From NCBI GenBank assembly GCA_030641115.1, contig DAOWID010000084.1, forward strand, positions 1-41,096: a stretch of DNA of 41,096 nt, read 5' to 3'. The notes under the pieces were generated by a model. That model searched no databases and was not told the origin of the DNA. It was given only the letters and a program-made list of their open reading frames with translations. The translations under genes were made by a program, and so were the position numbers. The DNA is from Planctomycetota bacterium (GTDB taxonomy: Bacteria; Planctomycetota; Phycisphaerae; Sedimentisphaerales; Anaerobacaceae). Positions 17,220 to 25,093 of this stretch are shown piece by piece (position 1 is the first letter of the stretch; every line of letters begins with the position of its first letter).

Positions 17220-17557
17220 AGTAAATACCTCCACGAAAAATACTTTTAATCTGACATTTCCCATATCAACCGTTCGCCTGCACAACCGTGATCCACTTAG
17301 ATTATACCGGCACCGGCCAGGATTTGTCAATCGTGGCAACTACGGGATTTTGCCAAAAAAATAAAAAAATCTTCCCCTGGCGTTGTCCTATAAAAGCCCA
17401 GCTCACAAGCTCAAAACGGCGCATAATGCTCCAAAGCGTCGTTTCTGCCACCGTAGGAGCTATAAACGAATGCTCGGAACAAGAGAATCAATTTCAACGA
17501 GAGGATTGAAGAAGCTGACTTGCTTTATGGGCTCCGAATCCATGCCAGCTTGCCGAA
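17220..17557. other. 338-bp intergenic region
   Basis: Holds the 5' leader and promoter of the small lipoprotein gene at 17220-17330. In the rest, up to the stop of the UxuA-like gene, I see no gene, strong hairpin or repeat. The overlapping plus-strand ORFs 17288..17509 and 17383..17571 have no recognisable features. Confidence 0.6.
17301..17330 (-). promoter_or_regulatory. Near-consensus sigma-70 promoter for the PEGA-like lipoprotein
   Basis: On the minus strand a perfect TTGACA (17325-17330), an 18-base spacer and a perfect TATAAT (17301-17306). The predicted start is near 17294, giving a leader of about 75 bases that ends in GGAGGT before ATG 17219. This is the best consensus match in the window, suggesting strong constitutive expression. 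Confidence 0.7.
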
Positions 17558-18631
17558 TCATTCAGCACTGATTGCTTGGATGAGGGCCTTGATGTAGCCG
17601 AAGGCAAATGCTAAGCCTTGAAGTTGGTCGGGGTCATCAGGATGCGCGGGTACGTGGTCCGGCATTACCATTCCAGAGTACCTTACTTCTTTAAGGACTT
17701 TCATCACTTTGAACATGTCGATATCGCCCTCGTCAGGATAGACTTCCTGAAAATTGTCACGTCTGCCACGTATGTTGCGGAAATGAACGTTGAATAATTT
17801 CTTGCGTTGGCCAAAGTGGCGGATCACATCCAATATCTCATCTGCAGAATTACGCAGGTTGCTCGCCACGGTGCCCACACAAAAGTTGAGCCCATGATAA
17901 GGGCTGGCTGAGGTTTCGACAAATCTCTCGAGCCCATCTACTGTGCCTAAGACACGTTGCACACCACGATAGGCCGCTGGTGGCACGCCTGGGTCATGCG
18001 GATGGCAGGCCATCTTGACCTTGTATTCCGCCGCGACTGGAATTACACGCTCTAAAAAATACGCAATTCGCTCCCAGAAAAGCTGTTCAGGAAACCGACC
18101 CGCGCGAGTCAATGACCTGTCTTTGGCTGCCTTGGCATACATCCATGTACTATAACTTGAACCTCCCCGTCCAGGCGTCCTGCCGGTCCTCAAGACGTCC
18201 AGAATGGTCATATTGTACTGTATCGCCGGGATGCCTGCTTCCGCTGCCATGCGAATTTGCCGGCAGGTCTGCTCGATCTGCCTATCACGATGGTCCTTAT
18301 CGCCAAGTAGCGCAACAGAGCGCGGCATTCCAAGGGGCACCATGTCCAACGTAATGCTATTCGCTGCACATCGTTCTTTCAATGCGCGCAATCCGTCAGC
18401 CGACCACTCATGTGGATTCCCGCACACATGGTTGACGCCACACCGCTTATAGAATTGGAGCATTCTGTTAGTCGAGCTTCTCTGCGTGCCGACATACATC
18501 AGTGGTTTTTCAGATTTCACTGCATTCCTTGAGTCTTTGAAGGCTCCGCCGGCGGCTCTCCCTGTGGGCGGACCGAGTGTGACAAGAGCAGCAGCGCCCA
18601 TTGTGTGGATGAACTGTCTTCTGGTAATCAT
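17558..18631 (-). CDS. Tat-exported mannonate dehydratase (UxuA)-like TIM-barrel protein
   Basis: A 357-residue protein with a twin-arginine signal (MITRRQFIHTMGAAALVTLG). The mature part has UxuA/sugar isomerase features: metal- and substrate-binding 'KMACHPHDPGVPP', 'GLNFCVGTVASNL', 'NVHFRNIRGRRDNFQEVYPDEGDIDM' and 'MVMPDHVP'. UxuA dehydrates D-mannonate to 2-keto-3-deoxygluconate in the cytoplasm, so Tat export is unusual and suggests an extracytoplasmic sugar-acid or keto-sugar substrate. The start has AAGGGAAG upstream. A TTGACA box lies about 100 bases upstream without a convincing -10. The exported sugar-modifying enzymes at 34-41 kb are of the same style. Exact substrate unknown. Confidence 0.75.
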   Translation of the reverse strand: MITRRQFIHTMGAAALVTLGPPTGRAAGGAFKDSRNAVKSEKPLMYVGTQRSSTNRMLQFYKRCGVNHVCGNPHEWSADGLRALKERCAANSITLDMVPLGMPRSVALLGDKDHRDRQIEQTCRQIRMAAEAGIPAIQYNMTILDVLRTGRTPGRGGSSYSTWMYAKAAKDRSLTRAGRFPEQLFWERIAYFLERVIPVAAEYKVKMACHPHDPGVPPAAYRGVQRVLGTVDGLERFVETSASPYHGLNFCVGTVASNLRNSADEILDVIRHFGQRKKLFNVHFRNIRGRRDNFQEVYPDEGDIDMFKVMKVLKEVRYSGMVMPDHVPAHPDDPDQLQGLAFAFGYIKALIQAISAE

Positions 18632-18886
18632 ATCTTCCCTTGCTCAAAGGCAAAAATCATCCTTGGTATGCCAAAAAGCAGAAAGGTCTTGAAACCGATC
18701 TTTTTCCAGAATACCTTGAAAAGAATATTGTCAATCATACCTGTCCAACTCTGCTGTTCTGTAGCTCTGTCCGTGATAGAATACATGTCTTTGCGGACAT
18801 CGCTGCTTCAACTGGCATTTCCACTTGATGGGCTTGTGCGGCTTACAATGACGAAAATTCAGTCAACCACCGACAAATAAAAACCG

Positions 18887-19558
18887 CTAAAAGTAGAATT
18901 TCAGATTTACCCCAAGCACATTGCTGTCTTTCCAATCGCCACCGGGTTTGGTCGAGCGCCGGAGGTAGTAAACCTCGCCTTTTATAGCTTTTGACAACTT
19001 GATGGCGACTCCTGAATAAAGCCTGTTCTCATCGAAATCTTCCTCGTTGAAATGAATAAATACCTCTTCAGCCACATAAGGTTGTAGTCCAAGCCCCGTA
19101 AGCTCGACTGGTAATTTCACCATAAACTTGTTTCTGTATCGCCAAACATCCGCTTTGTTCTCTCTATCCCGATATTCCAATCTTGACCTGTCACTCATAT
19201 CGAAACTGAACAGCTTGCCTTTTAGGGTAATATTCAGGTGTGGCCGATTTTCCCGCCTCCACTGGCCTTTGCTGTCTTTTTGGAACACCTGCCTGTAATT
19301 GGCTCCCACGTCTATCCAGTCCGCAAAACTTTTGTACACAAACCCCAAGTCCGAATGGTGATAATAAAGTTGCCCGGCATCATCCGCAAGCCTGAGTTCC
19401 TCTTCAAACGTAGCTTTCCAGTCTTTGTTAATATCCAAAGAGGCGTTCGCTGTGCTCCAGAATTGAAAATCTCCATCATCAAAAGCAAAACAAACCTCAC
19501 TGGCGAATAAAACACTTGTTACCGTTAGAATAAGAAATGCCCGATTTTTTGCTTTCAT
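18887..19558 (-). CDS. DUF2490-type outer-membrane beta-barrel protein
   Basis: A 223-residue exported protein. It has a signal peptide MKAKNRAFLILTVTSVLFASEVCFA, then alternating beta strands typical of small outer-membrane barrels: 'FQFWSTANASLDINKDWKATFEEELRL', 'HHSDLGFVYKSFADWIDVGANYRQV', 'LSFDMSDRSRLEYRDRE', ending with the aromatic 'LGVNLKFYF'. This fits the DUF2490 family, for which no molecular function is established. It begins 70 bp after the polyferredoxin gene on the same strand, so co-transcription is possible. Confidence 0.75.
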   Translation of the reverse strand: MKAKNRAFLILTVTSVLFASEVCFAFDDGDFQFWSTANASLDINKDWKATFEEELRLADDAGQLYYHHSDLGFVYKSFADWIDVGANYRQVFQKDSKGQWRRENRPHLNITLKGKLFSFDMSDRSRLEYRDRENKADVWRYRNKFMVKLPVELTGLGLQPYVAEEVFIHFNEEDFDENRLYSGVAIKLSKAIKGEVYYLRRSTKPGGDWKDSNVLGVNLKFYF

Positions 19559-19628
19559 TAACCAATTCTTTCAATACAAAAACCACATCCCCATTTTTTC
19601 CGTTCCTCTTCCACCTTAAAGATTATTT

Positions 19629-21026
19629 TCAAAACCTCCACTTAAGTATTGTCAAGCCGAAGATGCCCCAATATGCCAGCGCTCCCAAAAGCAAGGGAAC
19701 TCTAACGCCTGGGTCAAGCTTTTTCACAACAGGAGATCTATGGAAGGTCAACAAAGTAGCAGCCAAAGCAATGACAAGCAGCGATGCCGCCGCGAAACTT
19801 ATTGCCGGATAAAGCGCATTCAGTGCCGACTTGTCCAGCTCCAGCTTGCCGGCCAAAATCTTCTGAGCCGTCACAACACCTTTTGGGTCTGACAGCACAT
19901 AAGGCCAATAGGGAATGCGCGAGCTCATTTTGAATATTGCTTTGATCAGATGAGCCGACGCCATTGTCGGAAGCAGTAGCAGGGCGAAGGTTTTGGCAAT
20001 CGCTCCAAACGATGCCCTTGACAGTATCTTTGCCACAGCAACGACCGTCAGCAATAGAATCCCAGGAAACACAATAAACATAACGATGGCAGAGACCGAG
20101 CCTGCTACCGACCCCGTTATTCTCAGAGCACTAACCAGGTGCCTGGGAACCCACGTCAGGATTTCTTTGGAGACCTGCCATTCCGACAAGATTTCATAGA
20201 CGACAAATCCACTTACCAGGAGAACGAATCCTACCTGCGCAGCTCGTAGCTCAATAGTACGGAAGAAATCAGCGAACGGCCATCTGATGGACCATCGCAA
20301 GTTATCATGAGGACACGCCTTTAGACACTGTGTGCACAGCAGGCAGTTTTGATTATTCTTAATTGTAGCTGGATATAGGTTGCTGGTACACGAACGGCTA
20401 ACTACTCGGTAATGATTTTTCTTTACTATGCAATCTTTCGTTTTGCAGGCCTTACAGACGGCCCGATCGTCTGCCCGCCACTCGAATGGCGAGACAAGGG
20501 CGTATAAGCCAAGCAAGTGACCAACCGGACAAACGTAGCTGCAGAACGCCCGCTTCTCGTATATGAGGCTGACCAGGAGTGACACTGCAAGAAGCATTAA
20601 CATGTAAAGGGCCATTCGTTGCGGTATGCGATGGATGGCGAAGGTATGAACTCCCAGAATCACAACCAGCGTGTAGAAGATAGTGATTACCCAACCGCTC
20701 CTGAAAAACCGCGGTATTTTTCTGCGCAGCCCTATGCGCCCCGCCAGATAGGCTATCAGTTCCATTGGACACACCATGCACCAAACGCGACCCAGTATAA
20801 TTGCGGCAATGATGACCAGTGGCCACCAGTATGACCAGACCAAGAGGTTCGCCAAGTTTGTATTCCTAAGTATCTTGGCAAAGTCCATGTCATCTGTAGT
20901 CACGCGCAGGCCGCCTGCAATGAGCAGTCCAAATGCTGTCAACATAATCAACTGTGGCAGGATTGGGAACCAGCGAGAGGTGAGCAAGTTACGGATACAG
21001 CGAACATTCAGCAAATTCATTCTCAT
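19629..21026 (-). CDS. Membrane polyferredoxin (NapH/CcoG-like 4Fe-4S protein)
   Basis: A 465-residue polytopic inner-membrane iron-sulphur protein. Two CxxxCP motifs lie within the membrane part ('WCMVCPMELI' about 84 and 'FCSYVCPVGHLLG' about 164), as in NapH/NosR/CcoG proteins. Cysteine-rich loops follow: 'CKACKTKDCIVKK' and a ferredoxin site 'CLLCTQCLKACPHDN' at about 231-245. About five more transmembrane helices follow, a C-terminal extension beyond NapH. The family moves electrons between the quinone pool and periplasmic or cytoplasmic carriers, or assists metal-centre maturation. No terminal reductase is adjacent, so the partner is unknown. It is divergently oriented from the DUF1015 gene. 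Confidence 0.8.
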   Translation of the reverse strand: MRMNLLNVRCIRNLLTSRWFPILPQLIMLTAFGLLIAGGLRVTTDDMDFAKILRNTNLANLLVWSYWWPLVIIAAIILGRVWCMVCPMELIAYLAGRIGLRRKIPRFFRSGWVITIFYTLVVILGVHTFAIHRIPQRMALYMLMLLAVSLLVSLIYEKRAFCSYVCPVGHLLGLYALVSPFEWRADDRAVCKACKTKDCIVKKNHYRVVSRSCTSNLYPATIKNNQNCLLCTQCLKACPHDNLRWSIRWPFADFFRTIELRAAQVGFVLLVSGFVVYEILSEWQVSKEILTWVPRHLVSALRITGSVAGSVSAIVMFIVFPGILLLTVVAVAKILSRASFGAIAKTFALLLLPTMASAHLIKAIFKMSSRIPYWPYVLSDPKGVVTAQKILAGKLELDKSALNALYPAISFAAASLLVIALAATLLTFHRSPVVKKLDPGVRVPLLLGALAYWGIFGLTILKWRF

Positions 21027-21071
21027 TTCCAGATGTTCCTAAATGACTTCATCCGTTTTTAGCATACGCGT

Positions 21072-21100
21072 TTGACAAACGGTTTCTTGTTTGGTATTAT
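21072..21100 (+). promoter_or_regulatory. Near-consensus sigma-70 promoter for the DUF1015 gene
   Basis: Perfect TTGACA (21072-21077), a 17-base spacer and TATTAT (21095-21100, 5/6). The predicted start near 21107 gives an 84-base leader before ATG 21191. Confidence 0.65.
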
Positions 21101-21190
21101 TCGCAATTCTGTGGTTTTTGGCAATTGTATAAATGAGTTAGAAGTTTAGAGTTGTTGTGTAAGTGGCACTGGATTCCAGGTTTTAGTCAG

Positions 21191-22501
21191 ATGCAAGTTA
21201 AGCCCTTCAAAGCATTTAGGTTCAACGAAACAGTAGTTGGCGATGTGGCTAACTGTGTTGCTCCGCCCTATGATGTTATCAGCCCGTCCCAGCAACAGCA
21301 TCTCCACGAAAAGAGCAAATATAATATCGTGCGGATAATCAAAGGCAAGACAAATGCTTGCGACCACGAAAACAACAATCAATACACAAGAGCTGCCAAC
21401 TACCTCAATAGCTGGATAGAAAAAGGTGCCTTAAAACAGGACTCGGCCGAGACCATCTACGGCTACATCCAGGATTTCCGCTTGGCCGGCTCGCAATTTC
21501 AACGTCTCAGTTTCATTGCTTTGGCTCGGCTCGAGGAATTCGGCAAAACGGTCCGGCCTCACGAACAAATTATGAATGGGCCAATGCTCGACCGGCTCAG
21601 CCTCAAAAGAGCCACCACTGCCAGGTTCGGCCTGGTCTTTATGCTTTATGAAAACGAGCAAAAAATTGCAGACAAAATCATTGAAAACACCGGTACGCAG
21701 GAACCACTGATCGGCTTTGTCAATAGTCAAAACGTGCGCCACCGTCTCTTTGCAATAACTGCCGAAGAGGATATCGATGCAATAGCCAAAATGATGAGCG
21801 ACAAAAGCTGCATTATAGCTGACGGTCATCACCGCTACACGACAGGACTAACTTACTCTAAAGAGAGCGCCAACCCGGCTGCCAAATATCAAATGCTTGC
21901 TTTTGCCAATACCTGCCAGGATGGATTGAGGATATTGGCTACCCACCGCCTCGTCGGCAATCTCGCAAACTTCAATATCGAGAAATTAGTCACGGGGCTC
22001 GGGGACAACTTTGAAGTTACGGAGTTTAAGTTCAATTCACACGAGGCCAAGATAGAAGCAAAGCAAGAGATGCTGGCGCAGATGAGAGGCGAATACGACA
22101 CCGGCAAAAACGCATTTGGAATTTACAGCGGCACTGACGCCTTTTGCGTTGGAACCTTGAAAGACCACGGACTGATGGATGCAGTCGTGCCGGATAAAAG
22201 TCCAGCCTATAGGGTGCTCGATGTTTCTGTTCTGCACACGCTTATTCTGCAAAAGCTTTTGGGCATCGACGAAAAAAAGTTAGCCAAGGGTAAAAATGTT
22301 GAGTACGTGAAAGACACACCCACTGCAATTGACGATTCAATTTCGCAGGTGGACGCCGGGCAAAAACAAGCCGTCTTCTTTATGAATCCGGTAAAGATGG
22401 AGCAACTGAAGATGGTTACGGATGCCGGCGAACGAATGCCGCAAAAGTCAACGTACTTTTATCCAAAGATGTATACAGGCTTAACGATTCAAAAACTCTG
22501 A
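21191..22501 (+). CDS. DUF1015 family protein
   Basis: A 436-residue cytoplasmic protein of the DUF1015 family, recognised from 'MQVKPFKAFRFNETVVGDVANCVAPPYDVIS' at the start, 'RPHEQIMNGPMLDRLSLKRAT', the invariant 'IIADGHHRYTTGLTY' and a C-terminal 'AVFFMNPVKMEQLKMVTDAGERMPQKSTYFYPKMYTGL'. The family is widespread in anaerobes and often lies near serine or phosphoserine metabolism, but its reaction is not established to my knowledge. The track's upstream TTG start adds 13 unconserved residues; ATG 21191 aligns with the family start. A class V aminotransferase sits about 0.7 kb downstream on the same strand but is separated by a minus-strand gene. Confidence 0.85.
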   Translation: MQVKPFKAFRFNETVVGDVANCVAPPYDVISPSQQQHLHEKSKYNIVRIIKGKTNACDHENNNQYTRAANYLNSWIEKGALKQDSAETIYGYIQDFRLAGSQFQRLSFIALARLEEFGKTVRPHEQIMNGPMLDRLSLKRATTARFGLVFMLYENEQKIADKIIENTGTQEPLIGFVNSQNVRHRLFAITAEEDIDAIAKMMSDKSCIIADGHHRYTTGLTYSKESANPAAKYQMLAFANTCQDGLRILATHRLVGNLANFNIEKLVTGLGDNFEVTEFKFNSHEAKIEAKQEMLAQMRGEYDTGKNAFGIYSGTDAFCVGTLKDHGLMDAVVPDKSPAYRVLDVSVLHTLILQKLLGIDEKKLAKGKNVEYVKDTPTAIDDSISQVDAGQKQAVFFMNPVKMEQLKMVTDAGERMPQKSTYFYPKMYTGLTIQKL

Positions 22502-22599
22502 CTTTTGCTATGCACCATTATTGGTCGCCATGCCTGGTTGGCAAAAACTGAACTTTTGTAAAACACTTGTAAAAACAACGACGCTCCCTATTTACATAT

Positions 22600-22932
22600 T
22601 TACAACAAAGGTAAAGTTTCCCCCTCTTTTATGAAATCTACAACCAATGAGGAGGATTCTTGCCACTGTTTTAAAGACACAGGAACAATATCAAAGGCAA
22701 GCTCGAATTTTTCCACAAGTGTCCATTTTAATCCTTTAAGCATCTCAGCTTTTTGAAAGACATCTTTTTCGTTGAAATCCCGAGAGATTACGGCTATATC
22801 TATGTCGCTACCCTCTGTATAATTACCTTTGGTGCAAGAACCAAAGATGATTATTCTATCAACCATTATATTGCGGTCTTTAAGGAGATTGTTTATTAAC
22901 TTTGCTGCTTCTCTAACTTCTGCTTCAGCCAT
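22600..22932 (-). CDS. MNT-type minimal nucleotidyltransferase (orphan)
   Basis: A 110-residue protein with the polymerase-beta nucleotidyltransferase core: 'IIIFGSCTKGNYTEGSDIDIAVIS' gives the GS-x-D-x-D metal site, and the third acidic residue is in 'FELAFDIVPVS'. Such MNT proteins normally pair with a HEPN-domain RNase as a toxin-antitoxin system, adding AMP to the toxin. No HEPN gene is found on either side: downstream is the convergent DUF1015 gene, upstream a 22-codon ORF overlaps the start. The ATG at 22932 has only a weak AGG upstream. It may therefore be a relic, act on a distant partner, or extend N-terminally through a frameshift. Confidence 0.8.
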   Translation of the reverse strand: MAEAEVREAAKLINNLLKDRNIMVDRIIIFGSCTKGNYTEGSDIDIAVISRDFNEKDVFQKAEMLKGLKWTLVEKFELAFDIVPVSLKQWQESSSLVVDFIKEGETLPLL

Positions 22933-22964
22933 TTCAATGCCTGCGAGCTTTTAATTTTATCCAT
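22896..22964 (-). CDS. 22-codon ORF overlapping the nucleotidyltransferase start
   Basis: The peptide MDKIKSSQALKWLKQKLEKQQS has a better start context than the nucleotidyltransferase: GGAGAA at 7-8 bases and a sigma-70 promoter directly upstream. It overlaps the first 37 bases of the next gene in another frame. Either it is a coupled leader peptide, or it is the true N-terminus of the nucleotidyltransferase separated by an indel at the AAATGG junction. The full track ORF (to 23201) runs through a repeat fragment and is not supported. Confidence 0.35.
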   Translation of the reverse strand: MDKIKSSQALKWLKQKLEKQQS

Positions 22965-22980
22965 TTTGTTCTCCGGAACC

Positions 22981-23009
22981 ATTCTATATCTATTCTTTCG
23001 GAACGTCAA
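22981..23009 (-). promoter_or_regulatory. Sigma-70 promoter for the MNT region
   Basis: On the minus strand TTGACG (23004-23009, 5/6), a 17-base spacer and TAGAAT (22981-22986, 5/6). The predicted start is only about 10-12 bases before ATG 22964, giving an almost leaderless transcript that just includes the GGAGAA. Confidence 0.55.
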
Positions 23010-23122
23010 GATTTTACAGCATCGTTTCTCTTTCCAAACATTTTTGTAGTTTACGTTGGAATTTTGGTGTAAAATTCTGTCCTTAATTACAAGTAGTGCT
23101 CTGTTACTGGTGTTTAACAAGT

Positions 23123-23155
23123 TGTCATTGCGCACCTGATGCGGCGCGACAATGA
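23123..23155. repeat. Family B-related repeat fragment
   Basis: tgtcattgcgcacctgatgc followed by ggcgcgacaatga forms an imperfect palindrome related to the tcattgcgagg arms of family B. It ends 21 bases before the aminotransferase ATG, next to its Shine-Dalgarno sequence. Confidence 0.4.
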
Positions 23156-23176
23156 GAAAAAGAAGGGAGACGATGT

Positions 23177-24289
23177 ATGGTAGATTGGAAGAATCCGCCA
23201 AGATTATTCATTCCTGGTCCGGTGAAGGTCAATGAAGATGTCCTGCAGCAGCTTGCACGGCCAACATTGGGACATCGTGGCAAAGAATATGCCCAACTGC
23301 ACGGTGAAACGACTGATATGCTCAAGAAGATCTTCTTCACAGACCAGAACGTTTTTCTCTCAACTTCCAGCGCGTCAGGTATTTGGGAAGCGGCCATTCG
23401 AAATTGTGTCGGCCTTGATGAGACGGTCCTTGCTACCTGCTGCGGCGCTTTCAGTGATAAGTGGGCGACAGTAGCCAAGAACTGTGGCAGGAACGTTGAC
23501 GAATTGAAGGTGGAATGGGGCAAACCCATACTCCCAGAAATGATTGATGAAAAACTTGCTACGGGCAAATATGCGGCCATTACCCTTGTCTACAACGAGA
23601 CAAGTACCGGCCTGACAAATCCGGTCGGCCAAATAAGCGAGATGATGAAAGAGAAGTATCCGGATGTCCTCGTCCTTGTCGATGCAGTCAGCGCAATGGT
23701 GGCGCTTCCTTTGCGCTTTGACGATCTCGGCTGGGATGTAGTATTCGCGTCTGTGCAGAAGGCCTTTGCGATTCCGCCGGGATTCGCAGTCGCTTTGGTT
23801 AGCAACAGGGCTTTAGAGAAAAGCAAGAACATTCCCGGCAGAGGCTACTACTTCAACTTCGAGCTCTGGGCCAAATCAGCCGAAAAGAGCCAAACGCTCG
23901 TGACGCCGAGCATCCCGCACGTCATGGCCCTGAATTACCAGTGCGAAAAGCTTCTCAAAGAGGGCATGGGAAATGTCTGGCAAAGACACAAGCAGATGGG
24001 TGAGTTTGTGCGTGCCTGGGCTAAGGAGAAGTTTGCCCTTTTCTGCGATGAGAAGTACGCCTCAAACACTCTCACAGCCGTCAAGAATACGCGAGGCATC
24101 AATGTTGCCGAAACCATAAATGCCATCCAGCAGAAGCACGATACGATTTTCGGGAATGGCTACGGTAAGCTAAAAGAAGAAACTTTCCGAATCGCTCACA
24201 TGGGCGATATTACCCTTGACGAGCTAAGAGAGCTTCTTAGCTGGATAGACGACGAATTGGCTAAGGTCGCTGGCACCGCAGAAATATAG
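23177..24289 (+). CDS. Class V aminotransferase (alanine-glyoxylate / serine-pyruvate type)
   Basis: A 370-residue PLP-dependent cytoplasmic enzyme. The fold type I class V features are 'LFIPGPVKVNEDVLQQLARPTLGHRGKEY' at the N-terminus, a Ser/Ala-rich PLP phosphate site 'LSTSSASGIWEAAIRN', 'LVDAVSAMVALPLRFDDLGWDVVFASVQKAF' with the PLP-binding lysine in SVQKAF, and the C-terminal 'FRIAHMGDITLDELRELL'. Relatives interconvert alanine or serine with glyoxylate or pyruvate, or make phosphonopyruvate-type products. The start has GGGAGACG about 6 bases upstream. The following glycosyltransferase begins 40 bp downstream on the same strand, suggesting a two-gene operon, though the functional link is unclear. 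Confidence 0.9.
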   Translation: MVDWKNPPRLFIPGPVKVNEDVLQQLARPTLGHRGKEYAQLHGETTDMLKKIFFTDQNVFLSTSSASGIWEAAIRNCVGLDETVLATCCGAFSDKWATVAKNCGRNVDELKVEWGKPILPEMIDEKLATGKYAAITLVYNETSTGLTNPVGQISEMMKEKYPDVLVLVDAVSAMVALPLRFDDLGWDVVFASVQKAFAIPPGFAVALVSNRALEKSKNIPGRGYYFNFELWAKSAEKSQTLVTPSIPHVMALNYQCEKLLKEGMGNVWQRHKQMGEFVRAWAKEKFALFCDEKYASNTLTAVKNTRGINVAETINAIQQKHDTIFGNGYGKLKEETFRIAHMGDITLDELRELLSWIDDELAKVAGTAEI

Positions 24290-24329
24290 AGCAGCGAAGA
24301 GCCGCTCTCGTAGTCGAGATACAAAGCGT

Positions 24330-25052
24330 ATGGACCTATCTGTTGTTATACCGGCTTTTGAGGAGAGCAACAAGATTGCCCGGGATGTTGAAGCGGTGGC
24401 AGCGTTTTTGAAGGATAATCATCTCGAAGGCCAGATCATAGTTGTCGATGACGGCAGCAGCGATGGAACCTGCGAAGTTGCGAAGCATGTTGAAGTTCCC
24501 TCAGGTGTCACTGTGAATGTTATCCGTTATGAGGACCACCGCGGCAAAGGCCACGCCGTCCGAACAGGCATGAAGCAGACTTCTGGTGAATATGTGATGT
24601 TTGCAGATAGTGGTGGCTGCGTGCCCTACGAAGATGTTTTGCGTGGTCTCGAGCTAATAAAAAGCGGAATGTGCGACATCGCGCACGGCTCAAGGAAGAT
24701 GCGAGGATGTCACATCGAAAAGGCTCAAAGTTTGTACCGGCGAATTTGCTCAAAGTTGTTCCACTGGTTCGTTACTTGCTATATGAAGATCCCTTCCGAA
24801 TTCACCGATACGCAATGCGGATTCAAGATATATCGCAGAGACGTCGCACGGCATTTGTACGGCGAATGTATTACCGACGGATTTGCATTCGACATCGAGA
24901 TTATTTTGCGCGCTCAAAAAGAGCGGTATCGGATAAGAGAATTTCCTGTCGATTGGGCCTGCGATCCTGACAGTCGATTATCGCCGAGCCGAAGTTCTTG
25001 GCGTGTGTTATCTGAACTGATAACCATCAAGCGCGCCCTATCAGAAAAATGA
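24330..25052 (+). CDS. GT2 glycosyltransferase, dolichyl/polyprenyl-phosphate sugar synthase-like
   Basis: A 240-residue cytosolic GT-A enzyme without membrane helices. The family 2 start is 'MDLSVVIPAFEESNKIARDVEAV', nucleotide binding is at 'IIVVDDGSSDGT', and 'HRGKGHAVRTGMKQTSGEYVMFADSGGCVPYEDV' follows. The usual second aspartate of the DxD motif (DADGATP in ALG5-like enzymes) is DSGG here, which occurs in some family members. 'FTDTQCGFKIYRRDVA' and 'TDGFAFDIEIILRAQ' are characteristic of ALG5/DPM-like transferases, which charge a lipid phosphate with glucose or mannose. A lipid-linked sugar donor could serve the Agl23-like membrane protein encoded nearby on the other strand; that link is inference. 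Confidence 0.85.
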   Translation: MDLSVVIPAFEESNKIARDVEAVAAFLKDNHLEGQIIVVDDGSSDGTCEVAKHVEVPSGVTVNVIRYEDHRGKGHAVRTGMKQTSGEYVMFADSGGCVPYEDVLRGLELIKSGMCDIAHGSRKMRGCHIEKAQSLYRRICSKLFHWFVTCYMKIPSEFTDTQCGFKIYRRDVARHLYGECITDGFAFDIEIILRAQKERYRIREFPVDWACDPDSRLSPSRSSWRVLSELITIKRALSEK

Positions 25053-25093
25053 GACTCCTGCTGTATTTCCGCAAAGAATAGTCCAGCGTCGTT

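Noticed and set aside
22965-23201. Upstream part of the 101-aa ORF overlapping the MNT gene
   Set aside because: Its N-terminal part crosses the sigma-70 promoter and a repeat fragment (VAPHQVRNDN), so only the last 22 codons are considered.
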